Positions 53,821 through 62,601 of a DNA stretch of 64,000 bases are shown here, in pieces. The stretch is from contig JBBEAY010000017.1 of NCBI GenBank assembly GCA_040882605.1, forward strand, positions 1 through 64,000, read 5' to 3'. The stretch comes from JAOUEA01 sp040882605 (GTDB taxonomy: Bacteria; Actinomycetota; UBA4738; HRBIN12). A program made the position numbers and the translations under genes. The notes under the pieces were generated by a model. The model made no database searches. It was given only the letters and a program-made list of their open reading frames with translations, and was not told where the DNA came from. How positions within the stretch are numbered: position 1 is the stretch's first letter; every line of letters begins with the position of its first letter.

Positions 53821-55955
53821 GCCGACGGCCGCACGCTTCGCGGCCGCGCGCGCCGCGGCCCCGTTACGACCTCAGGCCGCTGCTCGCGCCACGCTCTATC
53901 GCGGTTGTGGGGGCGTCGGAGTCACCGGACTCCTGGGCGCCCGAGATCGAGCGGTCGCTGCGCCACATCGGCTACGACGGCGATCTGTATCCGATCAATC
54001 CGAAGTACGACGTTGTGTGGGGCCGACCCTGCCTGCACGCGATCGGTGAGCTGCCGGCCGGCGTCGATCTCGTCGTGTTCGTGGTGCCGGCGCGGGTCGT
54101 AGTGCGCATGATCGATGACTGCGCCGCGCGCGGCGTCAAGAGCATCATGGTGGTGTCGTCGGGCTTCGCCGAAGCCGGCGTCGAAGGCGTCGCGCTGCAG
54201 GAGGAGCTGCAACGGGCGGCGCAGCGCACCGGCATCCCGGTGCTCGGCCCCAACGTCGAGGGTTTCGTCAACTACGTGGAGCGCGTCGCACCCTACGGCA
54301 CGACTCCGCCGCCTGAACCGCTCGCCGGCAACATCAGCGTGATCAGCCAGAGCGGAACCGTGGCCTGGGCCATGAACCAGCAGGCGTCGGATCGCGGGGT
54401 GGGCTTGCGAATCATCCTTGGGGTCGGCAACGAGGCCGTGCTCGGCCTCGGCGACATGTTCGAGTGGGCGGCCGATGACGCGAAGACCAAGGTGGTCACG
54501 AGCTACATCGAGACGATGCGCGACGTCGAGGGCATCGGTCGGGGACTCGACGCGCTGCGTCGCGCAGGCAAGCCCGTGCTCATCTGCGCGCCCGAGGGTC
54601 GGAGTGAGGCCGCCCGCCGTTCGATCGTGGCGCACACGGGCGCGCTCGCCGGCAACACGACTCTGCGCGACGCGTGGCTGCGGGCGCGCGCGGTGATCCT
54701 CGTCGAGGACCCCGTCACCATGTTCGAGGCGGCGGTGCTGCTCTCGAACGTGAGGAAGCTCCGCACGACCGGCGTCGCCGCGGCTCTGCAGTCGGGCGGC
54801 GCCTGCACGCTGTTCGCGGAGGCGGCAGGCGCCGCCGGCCTCGATCTACCAGAGCTCTCGCTCGTGACGAAACGCAGGCTGAAGAAGGTGCTGCCGCATT
54901 TCGCCTCTCAGAACAACCCGCTAGACGTGACTGGCCAGGCGGCCGTCGAGACCGAGATGTACGAGGGCGCGCTCGAGGCGCTCGCGAACGACTCCGCGGT
55001 GGGATTGATCGCGTTCGACGCGGTCCCGCCGCGACTCGACGGCGAAACGCCCTGGGCCGACCCGGTGCTGAAGAAGGTCAAGCAGTTGCGGGGCGCGACC
55101 GGGGTGGCGTTCGCGAGCGTCGCGATGGGTCCGCTCGCGTACATCCCGGCCGCCAAATCGTTCACGAGCAGGCACACACTGCCGTTCTTGCAGGGACATC
55201 GCGCATCGGCGGGCGCGATCAAAGCGCTCGTCGAGTTCCAGAGCTCGAAGCGGCGAGCCACTGCCGACCTGCCGCCGCATCCGAACCGCGCGAAGGCGCT
55301 ACGCGTTTTGAAGGGCCACGAGGGACCGATCGACGAGGAGACGGGCGCGAAGATCCTCGGGTTGTACGGCGTCGCTCGGCCGAAAGAACGAACCGTCGCG
55401 TCCCCGGCACAAGCTGCGGCGTTCGCACGAACGATCGGATTCCCGGTGGTCGTGAAAGCGCAGGCGCCCGAGATCCCGCACAAGGCCAAGCTCGGCGGGG
55501 TGCGGCTCGGCCTGCGGAACGCGATCGATGTCGAGGTGGCCGCGGCCGAGGTGCTCGAGGCGGCGAGGCGCGCAGGCGCGAGGGCGCCCAAGGTGCTCGT
55601 GCAGCAGATGGTGCACGGCGCCGAGGTGCTCGTCGGCGCGGTCGTCGACGACCGCTTCGGGCCGATGATCACCGTTCGTCCGGGGGGCGTGCTCGCCGAG
55701 GAAGGTGACGCGGTCTTCATGCCGTGTCCACTGACCCCTGCGCAGGCGCGCAGCTACGTCGCTGACCACGCCGAGGCCTGTGGACTCAGCGCGGAGTCGC
55801 ACGACCTACGCGCCATGGCGAAGGCGGTTGAGGCGATCTCGCGCATCACTCACGACCTGCGGGGGCGTCTCACTTCGTTCGAGGCGAACCCGCTCCTCGT
55901 GAGCGAGCACGATGCCGTGGCGGTCGACGCCCTCGCGGAAGTCCGCTCCGAGTGA
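53817..55955 (+). CDS. ADP-forming acetate/acyl-CoA synthetase (fused alpha-beta)
   Basis: A 712-aa NDP-forming CoA ligase. Residues about 20-470 are the alpha part: CoA-binding Rossmann (RSIAVVGASESPDSW), succinyl-CoA ligase-like domains and the phospho-histidine His273 in IVAHTGAL. Residues about 490-710 are the ATP-grasp beta part (GFPVVVKAQAPEIPHKAKLGG, then LTSFEANPLLV). It converts acyl-CoA + ADP + Pi to acid + CoA + ATP, reversibly. The crotonase overlap suggests an acyl-CoA pathway ending in substrate-level ATP formation. The window also has the AMP-forming acsA at 1036. Confidence 0.88.
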   Translation: MSRRPHASRPRAPRPRYDLRPLLAPRSIAVVGASESPDSWAPEIERSLRHIGYDGDLYPINPKYDVVWGRPCLHAIGELPAGVDLVVFVVPARVVVRMIDDCAARGVKSIMVVSSGFAEAGVEGVALQEELQRAAQRTGIPVLGPNVEGFVNYVERVAPYGTTPPPEPLAGNISVISQSGTVAWAMNQQASDRGVGLRIILGVGNEAVLGLGDMFEWAADDAKTKVVTSYIETMRDVEGIGRGLDALRRAGKPVLICAPEGRSEAARRSIVAHTGALAGNTTLRDAWLRARAVILVEDPVTMFEAAVLLSNVRKLRTTGVAAALQSGGACTLFAEAAGAAGLDLPELSLVTKRRLKKVLPHFASQNNPLDVTGQAAVETEMYEGALEALANDSAVGLIAFDAVPPRLDGETPWADPVLKKVKQLRGATGVAFASVAMGPLAYIPAAKSFTSRHTLPFLQGHRASAGAIKALVEFQSSKRRATADLPPHPNRAKALRVLKGHEGPIDEETGAKILGLYGVARPKERTVASPAQAAAFARTIGFPVVVKAQAPEIPHKAKLGGVRLGLRNAIDVEVAAAEVLEAARRAGARAPKVLVQQMVHGAEVLVGAVVDDRFGPMITVRPGGVLAEEGDAVFMPCPLTPAQARSYVADHAEACGLSAESHDLRAMAKAVEAISRITHDLRGRLTSFEANPLLVSEHDAVAVDALAEVRSE

Positions 55956-56800
55956 TCTTCGGCCTCGCGGCCGCCCTCGGCTGGGGCCTCGCCGACTTCA
56001 CCGGCGCGGTCGGGGGCCGGCGCATGGGCAGCCTTCCCACGGTGGCGGTCGCGCAGTTGTTCAGCGCGGCAGTGATGACGGCGTTCATGGTCGCGGGCGG
56101 GCACAGCCCCGGCGTGATCGCGCCCTATGCGGGGTTCGTCGTGTTGAACGGGCTGGCGTCGGGCGGGGCGTATCTCTCGCACTACCGGGCGCTGCAGCTC
56201 GGCCCGGTCGCGGTCGTATCGCCGATCGGCGCGACCTACGCCGTGGTCGGCGTGACGCTGGCGGTCGTGTTCCTCGGTGAGCGTCCCGGCCCGGCGGCGA
56301 TCGTCGGCGGCGTGCTCACCGTGGTCGGCGTGATGCTCACGTCGACCGATCTCGCGAGGCTGCGAGCAGGCACGCACACCAGGGCGCCCGGTCTTCCGTG
56401 GGCCATCGTCTCGTCGGTGCTGTTCGGCGTCGGCGGGTTCCTGCTCGGCTACTTCGCGCAGGAAGTCGGATGGGTTCCCGGGCTCTGGGCATCGCGATGC
56501 GCGCAGCTCGCGATGTTCGCGGCGCTCTCGGTCGTCCGCCGGCGAGAGTTCGATCGGCTCGGGTGGAACCTCGCCCTCGTCTGGGCGCTCGCGTCGGGTG
56601 CGTCGGACCTGCTCGGCGTCGTGACCTACTCGATCGGCGCCTCGCAGGGCCTCGTCTCGATCGTGCTGATCGCCTCCGCGGTGTTCCCGCTGATCGCCGT
56701 CTCGCTCTCGATCGCCTTCCTGCACGAGCGGCCGGTGGCGAACCAGTACGTGGGCATAGCTTTGGTCGTGACGGGGCTGGCCGCGCTCGGCGTCGGGTGA
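55952..56800 (+). CDS. EamA/DMT family transporter
   Basis: A 282-aa protein with ten hydrophobic helices in two EamA repeats (about 1-125 and 140-282): GLAAALGWGLADFTGAVGG at the start and VTYSIGASQGLVSIVLIASA in repeat 2. Substrate unknown, often amino acids or metabolites moving out. GTG 55952 overlaps the CoA ligase stop, so it belongs to the crotonase operon. Confidence 0.85.
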   Translation: MIFGLAAALGWGLADFTGAVGGRRMGSLPTVAVAQLFSAAVMTAFMVAGGHSPGVIAPYAGFVVLNGLASGGAYLSHYRALQLGPVAVVSPIGATYAVVGVTLAVVFLGERPGPAAIVGGVLTVVGVMLTSTDLARLRAGTHTRAPGLPWAIVSSVLFGVGGFLLGYFAQEVGWVPGLWASRCAQLAMFAALSVVRRREFDRLGWNLALVWALASGASDLLGVVTYSIGASQGLVSIVLIASAVFPLIAVSLSIAFLHERPVANQYVGIALVVTGLAALGVG

Positions 56801-56956
56801 GCGCGGCGTACCCGCGATCGACGCGGAGTGAACACCTGCGCACCCTGGGTTGTCGGCTGCGCAACCCTTGACTTGCGCACTTCCGCGCGCGGGCCGACTA
56901 TCTGGCGTCCGGACGGTGGGCCCGCCGAGGCCCGACCGAGGAGGGGGTGTCGCGCC

Positions 56957-57988
56957 TTGGCCGAGATTCCGAACGCTACGGTCTCGTGTCGCAACGTATG
57001 GAAGGTCTACGGACCCAAGGCCGATCGCATCGTGGGTACGCCCGATGCAGACTTGCCGCGTCAGGAGCTGCTCGCCAAGACAGGGTGCGTGGTCGCCGTG
57101 CGCGACGTGTCGTTCGACGTCTCCCAGGGCGAGGTCTTCGTGGTGATGGGCCTGTCGGGCTCCGGCAAGTCCACGCTCGTTCGCATGCTGAATCGGATCC
57201 ATGACCCGACCGCCGGCGAGGTGCTCGTCGACGGGCAGGACGTGATGCAGATGAACGACGAAGAGCTGCGCCGAGTGCGCCGGACAAAGATCAGCATGGT
57301 GTTCCAGCACTTCGGACTGCTGCCGCATCGGCGCATCGTGGACAACGTTGCATTCGGTCTCGAGATCCAAGGGATGGACAAGGACGATCGCCTGGCGAAG
57401 GCGATCGAAGTGCTCGACGTGGTGGGTCTCGCGGGTTGGGGAGATCGGTTCCCCGACGAGCTCTCGGGCGGCATGCAGCAGCGAGTCGGTCTCGCCCGAG
57501 CGCTGGCCACCGACCCCGAGGTCATGCTGTTCGACGAGCCTTTCAGCGCACTCGACCCCTTGATCCGGCGGGACATGCAGAACGAGGTCCGCCGCCTGCA
57601 GAACGAGATGAAGAAGACGATGATCTTCATCACGCACGACTTGGCTGAGGCGCTGAAGCTGGGCGATCGCATCGCGATAATGAAAGACGGAGTGTTCGTC
57701 CAGGTGGGTACTCCCGAGGAGGTCGTGGCCCATCCGGCGAACGACTACGTGGCGGATTTCACGAAGGATGTGCCGCGAGCGCATGTGCTGACTGCTCGGG
57801 CGATCATGCGCCCTGTCAACGGGCACGGATCGGCCGACGGTCCTGTGGTCGGGCCTGCGACGGTCGTGCAGGAACTGATCCCGATGGTGGCCGACGCCGA
57901 TCGCACGATCCGAGTTGTGGACGGCGACGATCTTCTGGGGTTGGTGGATCGCAGCGCCGTGATGGCCGCGCTGGTCGAGGACCGCTGA
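56957..57988 (+). CDS. proV: Glycine betaine/proline-type ABC transporter ATP-binding protein
   Basis: A 343-aa ProV/OpuAA ATPase: Walker A GLSGSGKST (65-73), Q-loop FQHFGLLPHR, signature LSGGMQQ (169-175), Walker B VMLFDEP (189-195) and HDLAEAL. A C-terminal CBS-type region (VTARAIMRPV... DDLLGLVDRSAVMAALV) can sense ionic strength in OpuA. The start is probably TTG 56957, since GAGGAGGGGG at 56939-56948 is 8 nt upstream and no ATG or GTG in frame fits. A TTGACT box lies at 56868-56873. Confidence 0.87.
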   Translation: MAEIPNATVSCRNVWKVYGPKADRIVGTPDADLPRQELLAKTGCVVAVRDVSFDVSQGEVFVVMGLSGSGKSTLVRMLNRIHDPTAGEVLVDGQDVMQMNDEELRRVRRTKISMVFQHFGLLPHRRIVDNVAFGLEIQGMDKDDRLAKAIEVLDVVGLAGWGDRFPDELSGGMQQRVGLARALATDPEVMLFDEPFSALDPLIRRDMQNEVRRLQNEMKKTMIFITHDLAEALKLGDRIAIMKDGVFVQVGTPEEVVAHPANDYVADFTKDVPRAHVLTARAIMRPVNGHGSADGPVVGPATVVQELIPMVADADRTIRVVDGDDLLGLVDRSAVMAALVEDR

Positions 57989-57989
57989 G

Positions 57990-60053
57990 ATGGCCGTCGC
58001 ACCGCCTCGTTGGCGGGTCGTGGCCGATGGCGCTGCGACGCTGCCATTGGCACCGACGCAGCCGCCCAACGCATGGCCCAGGCGCATCGGCTGGGTCGCG
58101 CTCGCTGTCGTCGTCGCGGCGATCGGCCTGCTGTGGCTCTCACCCGGCTTTCCTGAGGGGTGGGTGGTGGATGTCACCGCCTGGTTCGACGCCTTCCGTG
58201 ACTGGGCGATCCAGAACCGAAAGACGAGCCCCTTGTTCACCTACTTCCTGAGCCCGATCGAGGAGACCGTCGACACGCTCGTCGACGCGACCGTCACTGC
58301 GCTCGAGAGACTCACTTGGCTCGGGCTGGTGGCCGGCGCCGCCGCGATCGCCGGTGTGCTTGCCGGCTGGAAGATGGCCGCGCTCACGGCCGCCGGCGTG
58401 CTCTCTTTCGGGTTGCTCGGCGCGTGGGATGCCAGCCTCGAGACCCTCGCGCTCGTGGTCGTCTCAGTCGCGATCGCGGTGGGCATCGGGGTGCCACTCG
58501 GCATCTGGGCGGGACGCAGGCCGAAGGTCGAGCGGGTGCTACGTCCCATCCTCGACGCGATGCAGACGATCCCTGCCTATGCCTATCTGCTGCCTGCGGT
58601 GCTGTTGTTCGGCATCGGGAACCCACCGGCGCTGATGGCCACTCTTGCATTCGCCCTGCCGCCGGCGATCCGCCTCACCGCACTGGGCATCCGGGGCGTG
58701 CCGGCAAGTTCGCTCGAGGTCGCCACTTCATTCGGGTCGACCGAACGTCAACGGCTCCGGCTCGTGCAGGTTCCGCTTGCAAAGCCCTCGATCATGCTGG
58801 GTGTGAACCAAACGATCATGATGGCGCTCGGCATCGTCGTCATCGCCGCGTTCGTCGGCGCCGGGGGACTTGGGCAGACCGTGCTCGATGGTTTGCAGCA
58901 GTTGAACGTGGGCGCGGCCCTCAATGGAGGCATCGCGATCGTGGTGATGGCGATCGTGCTCGACCGAGTATCGACAGCGTGGAGTCAGCGCGACCGGCGC
59001 ACGACGAAGCCCGCACGCATCGCGGGCCGATCGCTCACTCGACGTCAACTCGCGATGGGGGCTCTGCTCATCACGATCGTTGCGGTCGTGATCGGTCGCG
59101 AGGTGCTGCGTCAGCAGTCGTTCCCCGAGGGGTGGGAATCCTCGGTGGCCACGCCAGCCAATGCGATCGTGGACTGGTCGCAAGAACATCTCGGGAGCAC
59201 CACGAGTGCGATCAGCGACTTCGTGCTCGTCCGCCTTCTCGACCCTCTCGAATCACTGTTCGTAGGGGTGCCATGGTGGATGATGGCCGGAGCGTTCGCG
59301 TTGATCGGGTGGCGGGTCTCGGGAAGGAGGCTGGCGATCGGGTCCTTCGCCTGCATCGCCGCCCTCGGGGTGCTCGGCATGTGGGATCTGTCGATGGGAA
59401 CGCTTGCGCAAGTGCTCGTGGCGGTGGTGATCACGCTGTCGTTCGCGATCCCGCTCGGCATCATCGCCGCCCGCAGCAACACGTTCGAGCGCATCTCGAA
59501 ACCTATCCTCGACGCGATGCAGACGATGCCAGCCTTCGTCTACTTGGTGCCTGTGCTGTTCCTCGTCGAGCCAGGGCGGGTACCGGCGATCATCGCGTCG
59601 TTCATCTATGCGCTCCCGGTGAGCATCCGCCTGACGAATCTCGGGATCCGACAGGTGCCGGAGGAGATCGTCGAGGCTGGTCGATCGTTCGGGTCGACCT
59701 CCGGCCAGCTATTGCGCAAGGTGCAGTTGCCGCTGGCTCGGCCCACGATCCTGCTCGGGGTGAATCAGACGATCATGATGACCCTGTCGGTCGTCATCAT
59801 CGCCGGGCTGATCGGCGCGGCGGGGCTCGGGCAGGAGGTCGTGTTCGCCCTCGGCAAGCAGCAGATCGGTCGCGGGATCGTCGCTGGCGTATGCATCCTG
59901 CTCCTTGCGGTCGCTCTTGACCGTATAACTCAAGCGATGGGGTCGGCGCCGCGCTCGATGCGGGGTCCCGTAGGCATGGGGCTCGGCTGGTGGTACCGCG
60001 TGTGTGCGATCACGAAGACGGTCGAAGACAACCAAGGGAAGGAGAAGGGATGA
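57990..60053 (+). CDS. proW: Betaine-type ABC transporter permease with two fused ProW halves
   Basis: A 687-aa permease containing two consecutive ProW units. Unit 1 (about 80-330) and unit 2 (about 420-650) each repeat the same order: PILDAMQT-IPAY or -MPAF, SFGST, LVQVPLA or KVQLPLA, and LGVNQTIMM. ProW is normally one unit working as a homodimer, so this fused copy supplies both halves. It starts 1 bp after the proV stop and overlaps proX by ATGA. Confidence 0.88.
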   Translation: MAVAPPRWRVVADGAATLPLAPTQPPNAWPRRIGWVALAVVVAAIGLLWLSPGFPEGWVVDVTAWFDAFRDWAIQNRKTSPLFTYFLSPIEETVDTLVDATVTALERLTWLGLVAGAAAIAGVLAGWKMAALTAAGVLSFGLLGAWDASLETLALVVVSVAIAVGIGVPLGIWAGRRPKVERVLRPILDAMQTIPAYAYLLPAVLLFGIGNPPALMATLAFALPPAIRLTALGIRGVPASSLEVATSFGSTERQRLRLVQVPLAKPSIMLGVNQTIMMALGIVVIAAFVGAGGLGQTVLDGLQQLNVGAALNGGIAIVVMAIVLDRVSTAWSQRDRRTTKPARIAGRSLTRRQLAMGALLITIVAVVIGREVLRQQSFPEGWESSVATPANAIVDWSQEHLGSTTSAISDFVLVRLLDPLESLFVGVPWWMMAGAFALIGWRVSGRRLAIGSFACIAALGVLGMWDLSMGTLAQVLVAVVITLSFAIPLGIIAARSNTFERISKPILDAMQTMPAFVYLVPVLFLVEPGRVPAIIASFIYALPVSIRLTNLGIRQVPEEIVEAGRSFGSTSGQLLRKVQLPLARPTILLGVNQTIMMTLSVVIIAGLIGAAGLGQEVVFALGKQQIGRGIVAGVCILLLAVALDRITQAMGSAPRSMRGPVGMGLGWWYRVCAITKTVEDNQGKEKG

Positions 60054-61066
60054 GGAAGCGCAAGTTCGCGTTCGCGGCGGCGATGCTCGCGGTCACTACG
60101 CTCGTGCTCGCTGCATGCAGCGACGTCGAGGAGGGTGGCGCGACCACCGACACAGGGGGTGGCGGCACCAACGCCGCCGCGCAGTGCGCCGGTGACCCGA
60201 TCACGATCGCGGTCAACCCATGGGTCGGCGCCGAGGCAAACGCCGCCGTCGCGCAGGCCGTGATGCAGAACGAGATGGGTTGTACGGTCGAGCTCCAGGA
60301 GATCAACGAGTCGGGGCAATTCCCGGCGATGGCCTCCGGCGATGTCGACGCGACCCTCGAAGTGTGGCCTTCCGGCCACCTGAAGGACCGTAGGGACTAC
60401 ATCGAGAAAGCAGGCGACGTCGTCGACGGCGGCGAGCTGGGGATCACCGGCAACATCGGCTGGTTCATGCCGTCCTATCTAGTCGAGGAGAACCCGGACC
60501 TCGCGACATGGGAAGGCTTCAAGGAGAACGCCGACGCCTTCGCGACCGCGGAGACCGGTGACAAGGGCCGCTTCCTCGGGGCTGACACGACGTACTCGAT
60601 CTTCGACGAGGCGATCATCGCGAGCCTCGGCCTCGATCTCGAGGTGGTCTACAGCGGCTCCGAGGCCGCGTCGCTCGCGGCGCTCGACAAGGCGTACAAC
60701 TCGCAGGAGCCCATCCTGATGTATTGGTGGACCCCGCAATGGGCCAACGCCAAGTACGACCTGGTAGAGGTCGAGCTGCCCGCGTACAACGAGGAGTGCG
60801 GGGCCATCGCCGCCGAGGACCCCGACGCCGCGGCCGGCTACAACTGCGACTACGCCGAGGACGTGCTCTACAAGGCGTTCAGCGCTGGGCTCGAGACCAA
60901 GGACCCCGCGGCGTTCGAGTTCTTCTCGGCCTTCACCTGGACCGAGGAAGACCAGAACGCGGTTGCCCTCTCCATCCAAGAGGGGACCGACCCCGCCGAG
61001 GCTGCCCAGGCGTGGATCGACGAGAACGCAGATGTAGTGGAGGGGTGGCTGCCCGCGGCCTCCTGA
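60050..61066 (+). CDS. proX: Betaine-type ABC transporter substrate-binding lipoprotein (ProX-like)
   Basis: A 338-aa lipoprotein with signal FAFAAAMLAVTTLVLAACSD (lipobox LAAC), a Gly/Thr linker and the quaternary-ammonium-binding OpuAC fold: ITIAVNPWVGAEANAAVAQA, TLEVWPSGHL, GWFMPSYLV and MYWWTPQWANAKYDL. Its many Trp and Tyr residues can form the aromatic box that holds a trimethylammonium group. GGGAAGGAGAAGGG precedes ATG 60050. The downstream lyase suggests a ligand other than plain glycine betaine, as inference. Confidence 0.88.
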   Translation: MRKRKFAFAAAMLAVTTLVLAACSDVEEGGATTDTGGGGTNAAAQCAGDPITIAVNPWVGAEANAAVAQAVMQNEMGCTVELQEINESGQFPAMASGDVDATLEVWPSGHLKDRRDYIEKAGDVVDGGELGITGNIGWFMPSYLVEENPDLATWEGFKENADAFATAETGDKGRFLGADTTYSIFDEAIIASLGLDLEVVYSGSEAASLAALDKAYNSQEPILMYWWTPQWANAKYDLVEVELPAYNEECGAIAAEDPDAAAGYNCDYAEDVLYKAFSAGLETKDPAAFEFFSAFTWTEEDQNAVALSIQEGTDPAEAAQAWIDENADVVEGWLPAAS

Positions 61067-61088
61067 CAACCGAGGCTTTCACGACGAT

Positions 61089-61122
61089 CGATGGGGGGCG
61101 GCCCGGCGGGTCGCCCCCATCG
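61089..61122 (+). terminator. Intercistronic hairpin between proX and the lyase gene
   Basis: CGATGGGGG (61089-61097) pairs with CCCCCATCG (61114-61122). It lies in the 80-bp gap after proX and may protect or attenuate the proX message, lowering lyase expression relative to the binding protein. Confidence 0.65.
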
Positions 61123-61146
61123 TTCCCGAAGGACGGCATCTCTCTC

Positions 61147-62598
61147 ATGACGGTCGAGATCGATGGAGGCTCGCTCACGTCGGACGACCTCGTGCGCGTG
61201 GCTCGCGCCGGCGCGACCGTCACGCTCGCTCCGGCGGCAGCGGCACGCATGTCCAAGGGGCGCGCCGTGGTCGAGGCGGCGCTCTCCCGGGGTGACGAGG
61301 TTTACGGCCTCACGACCGGGGTCGGCGAGCGCAAGTCCGTGCGCCTCGACCCTGCGGAGATCGACTCCTACAATCGTCTGCTGATCCTGAATCACCGGGT
61401 CGGGCAGCAGCCCTTCGCGGAAGCCGACGTCGTGCGCGCCACGATGCTCCGGCTCGCCAACGGGCTCGCCGCCGGCACCGTCGGCGTAAGGCCGGAGCTC
61501 GCGCACCTCGTGGTCGACGCACTGAACTCGCGTAGCACGCCGGCCGTGCGCGCTCGTGGGTCGATCGGGCAGGCCGACCTCGCACCGATGGCCGACCTCG
61601 CCTATGGGCTGCTCGAGGCTTCCGCCTTCCGCCTGGGCGCGGGGGAGGGGCTCGCGCTGATCGACAACAATGCGTTCTCGTCCGGCATGGGGACGCTCGC
61701 GGCCTGGGATTGCGGGCGACTGCTCGACACGCTCGACGTGGCAGGCGCACTGAGTTTCGAGGCCTTCTCTGCGAACCTGTCGATCCTCGACGTCTCGGTG
61801 GCCGAGAGCCGGCCATTCCCGGGGGTCAAGGCCACCATCGAGCGGCTTCGTTCATTGCTGGAAGGAAGCGATCTCTGGAGCCCGGGCCCGCCACGCAACC
61901 TGCAGGATCCGCTCAGCTTCCGCACGATGCCCCAGGTCCATGGCACCGCCCGCGACATCTTCGACTTCGTGATGACACAGCTCGAGCTGGAGCTCAACGC
62001 TTCCCAAGGCAATCCCGTCGTCGACCCGGACAGGGACACGATCCGGGGGGCCGGCAACTTCGACGCCTTCGCGCTGGCGGTGGCGCTCGACCAACTGCGC
62101 GTCGTGTTGGCCACGGTGCTCACGAGCGCCGCGGAGCGTTGCCTCAAGCTGGTGCACGCCCCGTTCTCGGGGCTTCCCCACGGCTTGGCGGCGCGTGACG
62201 GACTCGCCGAGGACGCGTTCAACATGTTCGGGGTCTCGGTGCAGGCTTTCGCCGCCGAGGCCCGTGCGCTGGCGGCTCCCGTGTCGTACGACGTGGTCAG
62301 CACGACGCAGGCCGCGGGCATCGAGGACCGAGCCACGATGGCGCCGCTCGCCGCGAGCCGGCTCGCCGAGATGGTCTCGATCGCCCACGGGATCGTTGCG
62401 GTTGAGCTCTGTGTCGCGGCGCAGGGGGTCGATCTGAGACCGGGGCGTCGGCTGGGCGCCGGTGCCGATCGCGTGCGAGACCTAGTGCGAAACGTCGTGG
62501 CCGCGCTCGGCGAGGGCGAAGCTGCTCCACAGGATCTCGAGCCGCTCGTCGACCTTGTGCGGAACGGGGCGTTCAGCTCGATCGCCGAGGGCGCTTGA
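61147..62598 (+). CDS. Aromatic amino acid lyase (HutH-like) lacking the MIO triad
   Basis: A 483-aa homologue of histidine ammonia-lyase. Kept: Tyr53 in VYGLTTGVG, His83 in LNHRVG, Gln253 and Arg259 in NLQDPLSFRTMPQVHG, and Glu393-Asp394 in IEDRATM. Lost: the Ala-Ser-Gly triad that cyclises into the MIO electrophile. Canonical GSxGASGDLAP is here GSIGQADLAP (138-147), one residue shorter with no internal ASG. GNFH is also GNFD and EGLALLNGT is EGLALIDNN. Without MIO it cannot activate a primary amine in the normal way. Ergothionase, a relative that expels trimethylamine, works without MIO as I recall. The preceding betaine transporter fits such a substrate. AAGGA lies 14 nt before ATG 61147. 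Confidence 0.85.
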   Translation: MTVEIDGGSLTSDDLVRVARAGATVTLAPAAAARMSKGRAVVEAALSRGDEVYGLTTGVGERKSVRLDPAEIDSYNRLLILNHRVGQQPFAEADVVRATMLRLANGLAAGTVGVRPELAHLVVDALNSRSTPAVRARGSIGQADLAPMADLAYGLLEASAFRLGAGEGLALIDNNAFSSGMGTLAAWDCGRLLDTLDVAGALSFEAFSANLSILDVSVAESRPFPGVKATIERLRSLLEGSDLWSPGPPRNLQDPLSFRTMPQVHGTARDIFDFVMTQLELELNASQGNPVVDPDRDTIRGAGNFDAFALAVALDQLRVVLATVLTSAAERCLKLVHAPFSGLPHGLAARDGLAEDAFNMFGVSVQAFAAEARALAAPVSYDVVSTTQAAGIEDRATMAPLAASRLAEMVSIAHGIVAVELCVAAQGVDLRPGRRLGAGADRVRDLVRNVVAALGEGEAAPQDLEPLVDLVRNGAFSSIAEGA

Positions 62599-62601
62599 GG
62601 C

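Noticed and set aside
61147..62598. Plain annotation as histidine ammonia-lyase HutH
   Set aside because: No MIO triad is present and no other hut genes (hutU, hutI, hutF, hutG) accompany it.
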